Shown piece after piece: positions 1 to 8,339 of a stretch of DNA of 14,406 bases. Every line of letters begins with the position of its first letter. Within the stretch, counting starts at the first letter, position 1. The notes beneath the pieces are model-generated. The model made no database searches and was not told the origin of the DNA. It saw only the letters and a program-made list of their open reading frames with translations. The position numbers and the translations under genes are program-made. Source of the DNA: Dunaliella salina (lineage: Eukaryota; Chlorophyta; Chlorophyceae; Chlamydomonadales; Dunaliellaceae); NCBI GenBank assembly GCA_002284615.2, contig MU069657.1, positions 187,467 to 201,872 of the forward strand, given 5' to 3'.

Positions 1-84
<84 letters not shown>
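1..84. repeat. (AC)n dinucleotide microsatellite
   Basis: An uninterrupted AC run fills the first 84 bases and probably continues beyond the window's left edge. It breaks up at about base 85. Long perfect AC arrays are typical of eukaryotic nuclear DNA. Nothing suggests a gene in it. Confidence 0.98.
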
Positions 85-85
<1 letters not shown>

Positions 86-577
86 ACACTTGCAGCCTGA
101 GCTGCTATAGCTCTGCAGCTGGCGCTGATGAAGGTGAAAATTAGTGCATTGGCTTTCGTTTAACAAACCACTTCTTGTCCTGTCACTGCAATAGTCAGCA
201 CCGATCTATATTTGGCCAAAGTTTGGTTGATACTCTGAGCAAACGTTTGGATACTGAACCCCAATTCTGAATTTGTGCTTGGTGAAGATTTAAAGGATGC
301 TTTACGTGTAGAGAATTGAAAAGAAGCTCTCAAGAAGTGCTCCTTGAATGGAGACAGAGGAGGGGGGGGGGGGTTCCCCTTGGTGGTTCCCCCAAAAATT
401 CCTTGCCCGGCCTAACCCAGCCAGTCCACCAATTGACCCCATTCCGTTTGCAAAGGTGTCTGCTACACCAATGCTACATGCCTGAGGGTGAAGTCGACCA
501 AGAGGCTTGACGGAAAATTTCCAATCTATTACCGTAGCGCTGAAATTCCCTTTTCTGAGCAACTTAGCATACATGCT
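85..577. other. no recognisable gene; contains a G12 run
   Basis: I see no supported coding region here. The short open frames on both strands match nothing I recognise and overlap each other antisense. A run of 12 G lies at 362-373 and is followed by C-rich sequence, a possible G-quadruplex or assembly-error-prone site. The sequence may be decayed repeat. Confidence 0.6.
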
Positions 578-665
578 CATTCTGGTGAGCCTCTAGCTTT
601 CCAGTTAGGGATACTTCCCTTAACCCACGCAGCCTCTGTCTCGCACAGATTTTCCTTTTCTTATT
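578..665 (+). mobile_element. relic of LINE 3' tail
   Basis: This segment resembles the 3' end of the plus-strand LINE copy at about 4590-4695. Shared blocks in the same order are TCTGGTGAG, a GTTAGGG block, CTTCCCTT, an ACGC(A/G)G block, CTCTG and a T/C-rich tail near TTTTCCTTTTC. Similarity stops at about 665, where the 4695 copy also stops, so both end at the same point. It is probably a 5'-truncated, old insertion of the LINE family (or of a SINE sharing its tail). No target-site duplication could be recognised. Confidence 0.6.
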
Positions 666-1589
666 CATACATGGAACCGATTTTCCCAAATGTTTTCATG
701 CACATTTGTGTCTTTTTAAGCATATCTTTACATTCCCTCATTTTCCTTCAAAGCAACCTGGTCGACACGCATATAGACGAGTGTTAATTCACAGACATTT
801 TACCATTCCTTTCACAAGCATGTACAACTTCCAGTAAAAGGTGATTTGCCAAATTCAAAGAATTGCTCGTGGATATTTGAAAGTGGTACAGCAATTTTTG
901 GGTGCGGCCTGTTTTCCAAAAAAGGGTATTTGTGTGCAGGAACAAGACTAATTGCCAGGGCTAAATAACAGGTAGGACTTGTTCTCAGAAAAAGGCTTTT
1001 TCAACACGAAGGACATGTTTGCACAGACAAACAGACAGGCGGACACAGATAGGCAGGGACCCCACCATGGGACAAGGACTAGCTGAGGCTTGTCTTGAAA
1101 AGAAGCAACAGCATGAAGGCAAACGAAACACACAGAAGAAAGCGAGCCCTACAGGGCAGAACGTGCTTAGTCACTAGGAAACATTTTGATTCAAATTTTT
1201 TGAAGGGAGCAGGTATGTCACCTTAAGCAATGCTGAGCCCAAGAATTTTGAGGCCTCTAATCGGCACCACCCCTTCCTCTGCTGCCTTCCTACGAAGGCT
1301 TCAGCTCAAATTGCCCTCCACACCAATCTGCTAGCTATACATGGGTGGATTTATCTACACCCCTCACACTCTGGAGCCCCTCTAGAGCTTTTTTTCTGAC
1401 ACACACAGAGCCGAGCTTGCTTCTGTACAACAGGTGTTTTAAGATATGCTCCCAGCATACTTGCACCATCACTTTGGCCAGTGAAGCTTGGATGCAGAAA
1501 ATAGGACCTACTGTAGAACTAGAGCTTGGCCGGCCAAGGTTTTGACGCACACATCCAATTACCCGTGGACCCTTCCTTTTTGCCCATCT
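666..1589. other. no recognisable gene
   Basis: Only short, mutually antisense open frames occur and none carries a motif I know. A CAGA/CAGG-rich stretch lies at about 1018-1060. GGCCGGCC is a short palindrome at about 1528. I see no RNA gene, promoter or repeat that can be supported. Confidence 0.6.
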
Positions 1590-1762
1590 AATATCCATTC
1601 CCGACCACCCACGGCACCAAATTGGGCGATTTTTAGTGATTTGGAGTCCTCATACCAAATGAATATGATTGCAAACAAATAATGGAGTGAAAAGGCGCAG
1701 TGGTTGGTCAGGTACAGATTTCCAGCCATTTCCCTAAGAAAAATTGCAGTGAAGGGGGAGGA
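1590..1762 (+). repeat. dispersed noncoding repeat, copy R1
   Basis: This stretch matches 10882-11050 in the same orientation. Shared blocks in order include CCATTCC-GACCACCCA, GCACCAAATT, ATTGCAAA, CAGTGGTTG, TTCCAGCCATTTCCCT and AAATTG. Divergence is moderate, with small indels. Weaker similarity may continue to about 1880, where AGAGCATATCCAGGGA parallels AGAGCATGTCCGGGAA near 11292. The second copy lies inside the TIR element at 10474-11879, so R1 may be a remnant of a related element. The characteristic terminal repeats of that element are not visible around R1. Confidence 0.7.
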
Positions 1763-2897
1763 CATCCAATTTTTATGATCTTGTGAACATGTGATATTTT
1801 ATGGAATAGGAGTGGTCGGAATGATTAGGGTCAAGAAAGAAAGTTGAGAGAGAGCATATCCAGGGATATAGGGGTGTTGAACACCTCCCGCAGCTTCTTA
1901 ACTTGCTAGCAAGCGAGATATTCCTGGATCAGGGAAAGAAAAAAAGGGAACCATGTAGGCGGTGGAAACCCTCCCAACATCAATTGAGGAGAATGAGACG
2001 CATTGGCTTCTATGAGACGTGAGTCCTTCACCCTAAAGGTCAGGAACAGAAAGGGCTTGTGGGGGTCTAAAGGGTTGCTGGAAGCACCTAGCTCTAAACC
2101 TGGCTATGAGGAGGTTTTTGGTTTCAATTGTGCACCAAGTGGTAAGTTTGCGGACATACTCAATAGAATGGGCATTAAGTCTTTGAGCAAGCTTGATGGC
2201 ACGTTGGTGGTCCAGTCCTAGTTGTTTGAACTGGTCAGGGAATGCTCAGTGTGATGTGTCCTACCTACGCCACGGGAATTGATTGTATCAGGCATACAAG
2301 TCAACCTCGAGCTATTCCTCCCTGAGTTTTGCCAATTGGTAATGACTCCTCAGATAAGCACCAAAGCCCCCCTGACGCAATGTTGGTTGGCTCTATCCCA
2401 GGCCGACAAGTCCATCCTGATCCTCCTGAAATCATCCTCCTTTTTGGTCTTAAATCCGTCCTAACAACAAACCCCCCTTCACTTTGAAAACTGCATCATA
2501 GAAAAGAAAAGTCTACTGAGGTCATTGGCCACATGCATTAAAGAGATGTCCCCTAGCTGGCAAACTGGCAGGGACCTCACCAAAAGTCCCTCAAACCTGC
2601 ACCTGACACAGGTAGCCCAGTAAGAGCCAGAAGTAGAGCTAATGGGAATCTGGAGGGTTGTCAACCAGCCTTCTAGAAGCCCGAGATCACCTCCTTTTGC
2701 TCTCCACTGCCTCATGACAAGGACCCCCCCCCCCCTTCACAGATTTGGAAGCCCCCTGAAAGTGGGAGCATGTCTGGTGTTGATGACAGACGTTGAATTC
2801 TGAATGCAATTCAATTTGAATGCTGGTGACTTTGTGTTTTTCCCAGAAACAGAAATTTCAATCTTTTTTCCCTGACATCCATACCTGCTCACATTAG
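1763..2897. other. no recognisable gene; contains a C12 run
   Basis: No coding region could be supported. A 72-codon open frame at 2003-2221 on the plus strand matches no family I recognise and has no supporting context. A run of 12 C lies at 2724-2735. The last part (about 2800-2897) may already be LINE sequence, because reading frames resembling the LINE linker upstream of RNase H appear there with stops. Confidence 0.55.
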
Positions 2898-3533
2898 TGC
2901 CCTCAAGCAAAGGCAGCCTTCCTTCCTGCCAACTACAAGAAAATGTTTACACCTAAAATGAAGGCCTGGAGAAAAATCACGTACACAGATGGCAGTGTCA
3001 TTAAACACCAAATTGATGGCTCCCCACCACTCTCTGGTTCAGGCGTTCACAAACCAGGGAAAAATACTTCCCCATCCTCTCAACACTTACAGCTGCACAT
3101 AAAACCCAATGGACATGGGCCTACTAACACCATTACCAGAGCAGAACTTGCACCCATCCTTGTGGTACTCCAACAAGAGCAAACTGCCATTGCCACCGAT
3201 AGTGCATCCTGCCTTTTTCAGATTTCTAATCAAACCCTTAACCCGATGCGCATGAGGTATCACCTACATGCAGAGCTCATTCATGCAATATCAACCATAT
3301 TAGAGCACTCCCCTCACCCTATCCATTTTTACAAAGTCAAAGCCCACTCTGGCATCATAGGAAATGAAGGGGCCGACGCTTGCGCTCGCACGGCAGCCCT
3401 TACAGACACCACAGACGTTATACTTCCAGATGCCAGAGACCCATTCCACAATTTCAACTGGCTCTCATTGAAGCCTCTCACACACAAAACGCTGGCATGT
3501 ACCGCTCCCATGCTTTCCCAATCCATTATCTGA
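2898..3533 (+). pseudogene. LINE RNase H domain, catalytic residues intact
   Basis: This type I RNase H would degrade the RNA strand of the RNA-DNA hybrid during retrotransposition. The frame is open from 2898 to the stop at 3531-3533. Counting from the ATG at 2943, the visible catalytic set is D16 in YTDGS, E68 in RAEL, D86 in ATDS, H135 in KVKAHSG and D145 in NEGAD, in canonical order and spacing. All five expected positions are present, unlike the minus-strand copy, which is broken at two of them. The ATG is not a true start: the intact protein would be a long polyprotein entering from upstream. After about residue 178 the sequence drifts out of the family frame. It is a piece of a dead element, although this domain alone looks undamaged. 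Confidence 0.88.
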
Positions 3534-4100
3534 CCAACCAGATTTCCAAACTGAAAGAACACATGCACAAATAGCACAAGCTGCTACCTCTGGCTACCAA
3601 CGCAAGGGATGGCAGAGGCCCAACTCTGCCCCTCAACCCGCTTTCCCAACCACCACGGTCAATCCAAGCTCACAATCCAAATTGTCGACTTGCTAGCAAG
3701 GAAATCAGCAACTCCTTTTGGAACAATCCTGAGATTACTCTTTAACAGCAAATTAATGTGACGAAGTACCAAATAGACATGTACACATTAAAAAAAATGC
3801 CTTCAAATTCAACTTTTCTTCCACTTCTGTAAGACGCCCACTCTGTGATAATAAAGGCAACATTGATTACATGCTCCTGAGGTGTACCAACTCCACAATG
3901 AGTGGGATGCACTCCAACAGACATCATGCAGGCCTTGGTCTCTGTGTAAAAGCCCTCAGTAAAGGCCGGTATGGCTCATCCCTTAGTGATATGGATGGCT
4001 GCAATAATGACAGACTCCAGGAACAGGGCATGCAAGTCCCTGAAAAAATTGCACGAAGCATTCCTGATTGGGTATTCCCTAATGGTAATGGCTCTTCAGC
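3534..4100 (+). pseudogene. LINE linker and decayed zinc knuckle
   Basis: This joins RNase H to the nuclease. HYLTNQISKLKEHMHK near 3523-3570 continues the family in a shifted frame. At 3832-3885 the peptide PLCDNKGNIDYMLLRC corresponds to CPLCGTPDSTSHTLLRC of the minus copy, so a CCHC knuckle has lost its first Cys, altered its spacing and lost its His. Beyond it, 3871-4080 reads NRHHAGLGLCVKALSKGRYG and then IPDWVFPNG, matching NYHHQALSICGEAISKGDFG and IPHWLFPS of the minus copy. Frameshifts lie between 3570 and 3830. The zinc knuckle is presumed to help bind nucleic acid near the nuclease, from what is known of LINE C-termini. Confidence 0.75.
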
Positions 4101-4420
4101 CCGCCACCAAATGCTATCTTTGTGCGCTGTATACCAGACCGACCAATCCACCTGGATCCCTCTAAGATCTCTGATCTTGACTGAGACATCCACCTTGTTC
4201 ATTGAAAATTCTGTCCCGACACCAACCCCTTCATCACTTTGGAACGTGTGACCCTGCATATCATACTAGTTGTGTGGCTGGCACTATTTACAATGAATAC
4301 ACAAACAAACCTCTTACAAATCTGGGCTTTACCAAGCACGAAGCTAAATCACTAGCAAAACTGCTTAGTTGCCAAAAATTGACATCCATCATTAACACCA
4401 GACATGCTCTTGATTTTTAG
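4101..4420 (+). pseudogene. decayed PD-(D/E)XK endonuclease end of LINE A
   Basis: This is the restriction-like endonuclease module that would nick target DNA for primed reverse transcription. The frame at 4104-4180 reads PPNAIFV where the other copies have RPDG or RLDV, so the catalytic Asp is Asn by a single G-to-A change (GAT to AAT). The later E-x-K motif, VELK in the fragment near 6400, is here VH-stop-K, and the following KFCPDTNP is conserved. A further shift leads into AGTIYNEYTNKPLTNLG and a C-terminal tail ending at TAG 4418-4420; the minus copy has AGTIFNPNTIDPLCKLG at the same place. Both halves of the active site are lost, so the nuclease is dead. Confidence 0.75.
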
Positions 4421-4695
4421 GGGACTGCTGGGGGGGGGGTTTGCTGGGCGCACAGCGGAGGACAACAGGGGAAGGAGAGATCGGGCGTCCAGGAGCATGG
4501 CGTACAACCCCCTGATCCTCATCACCTCTGTTTCTGGCTCTCTCCTAGGCTAGCTGAGCTGTGTCTAGTGTAGGTTTAGAGGGCCTTCTGGTGAGGCCAC
4601 TGCTAGCTTGCTAGCTTGCCAGCTTGTTAGTTAGGGGACCTTCCCTTGATGCACGCGGTCTCTGGCCTGCGTAGACTTTTCTTTCCTTTTCTTTC
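4421..4695 (+). repeat. LINE A 3' UTR and 3' terminus
   Basis: Noncoding sequence follows the stop codon, beginning with a G10 run at 4430-4439. The tandem TAGCTTGC-like words at about 4601-4630 precede the conserved tail starting CCTTCCC at 4639. The tail ends in pyrimidine-rich TTTTCTTTCCTTTTC, without poly(A). The same terminus is seen at 614-665 and, cleanly delimited by a target-site duplication, at 13294-13356. 38 of the first 45 tail bases match the 13294 copy, and five of the seven mismatches are C/T. Confidence 0.8.
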
Positions 4696-6095
4696 ATTGA
4701 ACACGCCCAAGTTGACGTTTGGTTTGATGGTGTAGTCATGTAAATAGTCCCTGCCATACTTGAAGAGGTGATGTGCTGAGTCACCTTGTAATTCCTGTCT
4801 GGACTTAAGCTGCAGGTTTAAAGTCCGGTAAGTGTGAACAGCTGAGGTACTGCAGTTTCCAAACTAATAAAGGGGTCTTGTCCAGAAAAAATGTTTGCGC
4901 TAGAAGGTCAATGTCCATTTTGGGATTTAGAGCATCTACTCCTCGTCGGGGTGTGCTTTGTGGGAGTGGGACAGAGCCTATCTAGCTCAGCTGGTTCAAA
5001 GCCTGTGCACGCCCTAAATGTTAGGGCGTGCACAATTCGGTTACCCATTGCAACAGCTCTGAAAAGGAAAACAGGAGACAGAGAAAAATCTCCTTACATC
5101 AAATTTAGGAAGCACATTGGCTCAAAAAAGCTGTGAATCTCCTTCACCAAAAATTAAAGGGAGAGAAAAATCTAATAGGGACCCGGGAGGGTAACTGGAA
5201 GCACCAGAACCTTGCCACAAGAGGGGTGTCCGCTTTCACACCTCAGCGGATGGCCGATATCCTACCCGTATTAGCTTAGTTGGCCATAGCTCACCTCGGT
5301 TGGCAGAAATCACTGTCATTCTGTCCAGGTACGATGGCTTTTTGATCAGATCCTTGCTTGGCCCTACTATTAGTAATCTGGCCTAATGCAATCTTTACAG
5401 CTGTATTGGTTTAGGGCTACTATCAACTTTTTCAACAGGATGCTTGATTCAAACAGTGAGGCTATACGTTTAGTGCTGAAGGCGGATTTACAACTTGATT
5501 ATGGGGAGGAGCCCTGTTGGTCTGCACATAGTCCAACAGCCTCTTGTAGCATGCGCTACGAGGATATGTTTGGAAATTTTTGAACAGAAATTGCTGAGTG
5601 CCTCCAAGATTCCCTTGCAGGGCTTTTTGAGGGATTTGAGGTGAAGACTGCATAAGGTTTGGAGGGAAGCGGATGCCTTCAATCCCCAAGAGGTGAACAA
5701 AGCAACCACCATCATACGTTGACGTGGAATGTGTTTTTTCAGTGATTGACACTGCAGACTGATGGAGTTTGTATGCATAAATTCGCACGCTTGTTTCATG
5801 CCATGAACAGTGTAGAGTGACTGTGTGTGTGATTCTTTAGCAGTAAATACTTTTGAACTCAGTGACTTACCATCATTGATGCGGAAAACCATCACATCAA
5901 ATGGCACATGCACCCTTTCCTTTCCCTTCAAATTTATTCAAGGATATTTACAAGGAAGTCATGATGAAAGTGATTAGGATTCGGCTTCGTGCCCTCTGCT
6001 TGAAGGTTGAATCCTGTACATGGCCGGGAGTTTTTTTTTTTTTTCGAACATTTGTGCCAAGTGTGAGTTTGCTGAAGTGTGAGTGTGCAAAAGTA
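4696..6095. other. no recognisable gene
   Basis: An AATAAA at 4866 has no gene to serve. An open frame on the minus strand, 5488-5931 (147 codons), overlaps a 108-codon frame on the same strand and a plus-strand frame; none has a motif I recognise, so I do not call a gene. Two tRNA A-box-like words occur, TAGCTCAGCTGG at 4983 and TAGCTCACCTCGG near 5287, but neither has a convincing B box. A T-rich run lies at about 6031-6044. A hairpin at 5005-5033 is listed separately. Confidence 0.55.
5005..5033. repeat. perfect 13-bp inverted repeat (hairpin)
   Basis: GTGCACGCCCTAA is followed by the 3-base spacer ATG and then by its exact reverse complement. No T-run follows, and no gene lies on either side, so a bacterial-type terminator is not implied. 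An A-box-like word, TAGCTCAGCTGG, sits 11 bases upstream. The hairpin could be a foldback remnant of a small mobile element. Confidence 0.85.
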
Positions 6096-6285
6096 CCGAT
6101 GTAGCTCAACTGGCTGACATGTTTCAGCTTCCTGGTCAAAGGGCAAGGAAAGCGTTTGTCAGGGAGGAGGTCCCAGGATGGAACCCTTGTGGCTAGGGCG
6201 TAAACAGATGCCCTGTGTCGGTGGGAGTCAATGTAAGGCTCTTTCCTTAATGCAGGTGGCCTAAGGGCAAGCGCAAATCTCTCTG
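6096..6285 (+). mobile_element. probable tRNA-derived SINE with LINE-like tail
   Basis: TAGCTCAACTGG at 6102-6113 fits the RNA polymerase III A box of tRNA genes. GGATGGAACCC at 6176-6186 fits a B box with two changes from GGTTCGAACCC. The 62-base gap between them is longer than in most tRNAs. No acceptor stem closes, so this is not a tRNA gene. The 3' part, around 6241-6275 (AATGCAGGTGGCCT), resembles the LINE tail AATGCATGTGGCCT at 13303. SINEs often borrow the 3' end of their partner LINE, so the match is plausible biology. Boundaries are approximate: the right edge is where LINE nuclease coding similarity begins, and no target-site duplication was found. Confidence 0.5.
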
Positions 6286-6470
6286 GACACCAAAGCCGCC
6301 TGGATGTTATCTTTGTGTGCTCTATACAAAGTCAACCTGTCCACCTGGATCCCTCCAATACCCTGGTATCCCTGACCGAGACAGGGACATCCACTTTGTT
6401 GAATTGAAATTCTGCCCTGACACTAACTTACCACCGTGTACTTACCAGCGTGCATTAAGAAAAGACCCAT
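6286..6470 (+). pseudogene. LINE nuclease fragment B (PD-(D/E)XK)
   Basis: A short plus-strand piece of the same nuclease as at 4101-4240. The blocks RLDVIFV, HLDPS and then, after a frameshift, RDRDIHFVELKFCPDTN match the other copies in order. The Glu and Lys of the E-x-K motif are kept (VELK), while the Pro of the PD motif is Leu (CCG to CTG type change). The fragment directly abuts the SINE on its left and fades out by about 6470. It lies tail-to-tail with the C-terminus of the minus-strand LINE, whose stop is at 6531-6533. It is too short to act alone. Confidence 0.72.
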
Positions 6471-6530
6471 CAGTCAGCACTGGCACTAACAGTGAGCCCC
6501 ACCAATGAAGGCTACCTTTGAGCAGCCCGG

Positions 6531-7092
6531 CTATAGAGGGTCCGACAGGTGGTTGACCATCCATCCGGCTGCACGCCTCGCTGTCCTGTGCACAGCCCTC
6601 CCTGTAGCCCCCTCCCCCAAACGCCCATTGCTTATGTTACTGAATTGGATGGCATTTTTGGTGTTTTGAATTTTTGTTAGGGACTTTATAGCGTGATAGT
6701 GGAGTTCTTCGGCAGTTTTGTGAGCTTTGTCTTTGGTTAGGCCAAGTTTGCAGAGGGGATCAATAGTGTTGGGATTGAAGATAGTTCCTGCAACTCCAAC
6801 TTGTATGGTATGTAGTGTGACTCTGTTATTGCGGTGTGTGCCCTGAAGAGATCTTGTGCGTAAGCTTTCAATGGTGTGTTTGTGCTGATATTGTGCAGTG
6901 TGGAGAATTTGTTCGGGTTTGGTGTCAGAACAAAATTTGAGCTCAATGAGGTGGACATCTGTCTCTGGGATTCATATCCTGCAGGTGAGGTGTGGAGTCT
7001 CTGCCTTCAAGGGGTAAAGCTATAATGCCATCAGGGCGACTGAGCTGTATGTGTGGTGGTTGTCTGGATGGAAACAGCCAATGTGGAATGCG
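6531..7092 (-). pseudogene. PD-(D/E)XK restriction-like endonuclease of LINE C
   Basis: RPDG (7027-7038) supplies the PD aspartate. About 28 residues on, after one frameshift near 6960, VHLIELKFCSDT supplies the E-x-K pair (IELK at 6936-6947). The strand after it, AGTIFNPNTIDPLCKLG, and the helix with LHYHAIKSLTKIQNTKNAI match copy A at 4280-4415. From about 6968 the frame is open for some 145 codons to the TAG at 6531-6533, the longest undamaged stretch in this half. The tail is Arg-rich. The nuclease would make the target nick. All active-site residues are present here, unlike in copies A and B, but they are split by the frameshift. Confidence 0.8.
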
Positions 7093-7714
7093 TCAATGGA
7101 CAGTATTTGGAATTTTCATATCCAGGGAGCGTAGCCTCTCTGTATTACACGCATCTATAGAAACGATGTAAGATCCAAAGTCTCCTTTGCTTATTGCTTC
7201 ACCACAGATGCTGAGTGCTTGATGGTGGTAATTGATATTCATCCTGTTTTCCTGTGGGTGAGTGCACCTGAGTAGGGTATGGGAGGTGCTATCAGGTGTA
7301 CCACAAAGAGGGCAAAGAGAAGGCTCACGGTGGCCACTGAAGCGTCTGGCACGTTCGCCATTGTAAAGGGTGTCTGTTCAATATTTGAGGACATTGGTTT
7401 GTTCTTTAAGGGTTACAGATTTCATGTGCCAGAAAGCATTACTACTTTTTGAATTGGCAATGGGGTGAGCATTGGACATCCTCAGCAGGCTCTGCCAATT
7501 TTGGTAGCTATATGTGCTGAGGTTTGCTGTTCCCAATTTGTGTTTTTCATGCATCACTTGTTTCAGTTTGTCCTGGAGGTTTGAAAGGAGCAAGTATTCT
7601 GTGTGAGAGCAATGTGTTGTGACAGATGCAGCAAGCCAATAGAGATGGAAGAAAGGAGTTTCTGCCTGGTTGAGTGAGGTTGTAGCTTCATCAGGTAGCA
7701 TAGCTGCTTGATGG
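7093..7714 (-). pseudogene. linker and CCHC zinc knuckle of LINE C
   Basis: The frame continues unshifted from RNase H. It includes YSYQNWQSLLRMSN, and LKY-stop-TDTLYNGERARRF with a TGA at 7378-7380. The zinc knuckle CPLCGTPDSTSHTLLRC (7264-7314) follows, with all four ligands in a C-x2-C-x7-H-x4-C pattern. Then come NYHHQALSICGEAISKGDFG and DACNTERL, and a second TGA at 7093-7095 just before RIPHWLFPS. Both TGA codons sit where Arg (CGA) is plausible. LINE elements with restriction-like nucleases commonly carry such a knuckle just upstream of the nuclease. Confidence 0.82.
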
Positions 7715-8115
7715 GCAAGGGCATCTGCGCTTTCATTACCAAGGATGCCACTGTGTTATTTTACTTTGTAGAAGTGGACAGGGCCTTCTGAAGCATCAAT
7801 GCAGGCTACGATTTTTTTGAGCAGTGGTGTATGTAAGTGCGTGGACATATCCATGGGTTTTAGAAGCTCGTTTTTAATCTGATTAAGTGCTGAAGAACTG
7901 TCAGTAGCAATTGAATTGTGCTCTTGCTGTAGAGCTATCAGAATTGCAGGAGCTCTGCTCTGTCAATAGTATAAGTGGGACCATGGCCCTCGGGATTTTT
8001 TGTGCAGGTGACATTTTCAGAGGAGGAGATGTCTCCCGGGATGAAAAAGGATGCTCCTGCTTGCTATGTATTCTTGTTGTTGGACTTTATGACGCTGCCA
8101 TCTGTACATGTTAGG
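7715..8115 (-). pseudogene. RNase H domain of LINE C
   Basis: The motifs of type I RNase H occur in order: CTDGS with Asp at 8100-8102, RAEL at 7950-7961, ATDS at 7898-7909, and KVK-stop-HSGILGNESAD at about 7723-7770. They align with the undamaged plus-strand copy at 2943-3533 throughout, for example RAELxxILxxLQQE and HFYKVK. Breaks are a TAG at 8064-8066, a one-base deletion just after RAEL, and a TAA at 7756-7758 in the place of Ala in KAHSG. The loop GHGPTYTIDRAEL matches GHGPTNTITRAEL of copy A. Confidence 0.87.
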
Positions 8116-8339
8116 TGTCGCCAGCCTGGGATCTTTGGTTGCAGAGGTTGCAGGTATGGTTGTACGTTAGGTGTGGTGGTTCTTTGTTGGCTGCAGACTT
8201 CGAAAATGTTGTGTATGTCATGTTGCAAAAGTGCAAATTTCTTCCTCCATGTGCAACGTGCTTTAAAAGAGAGGGTAGTGTTTTTAATTTCTGCAACCTG
8301 TGGACTACTTCTGAGGCACCGGTTTCCTACATGGATTTC

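Larger units (their letters stand above)
2898..4695 (+). mobile_element. 5'-truncated LINE copy A (RNase H to 3' end)
   Basis: This is the 3' part of a non-LTR retrotransposon on the plus strand. In order it holds an RNase H domain, a degraded zinc knuckle, a degraded PD-(D/E)XK nuclease, a C-terminal tail ending at TAG 4418-4420, and a 3' UTR to about 4695. Each piece has a counterpart in the minus-strand copy between 8115 and 6531, which confirms common family membership. The reverse transcriptase, PHD finger and methyltransferase regions are absent, as expected from incomplete reverse transcription or later deletion. The first in-frame stop upstream of the RNase H is TAG 2895-2897. Several frameshifts after 3533 make it non-functional. 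Confidence 0.85.

Noticed and set aside
316..787. Short open frames on both strands near the G12 run
   Set aside because: Mutually overlapping, low complexity, no motif, and partly within the LINE-tail relic.
2003..2221. Plus-strand 72-codon open frame, with weak similarity of its DNA to about 5180-5260
   Set aside because: The shared words (CTGGAAGCACC and a GCGGA block) are too few to support a repeat or a gene by eye.
4866..4871. AATAAA polyadenylation signal
   Set aside because: No coding region ends upstream within reach; the LINE 3' terminus is already at about 4695.
4983..5045. tRNA gene suggested by TAGCTCAGCTGG
   Set aside because: No acceptor stem, anticodon stem or proper B box can be formed; the following bases form a different hairpin.
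5488..5931. Minus-strand open frame of 147 codons
   Set aside because: No motif or family resemblance was seen, and overlapping frames of similar length exist in the same place. Kept only as unassigned sequence.
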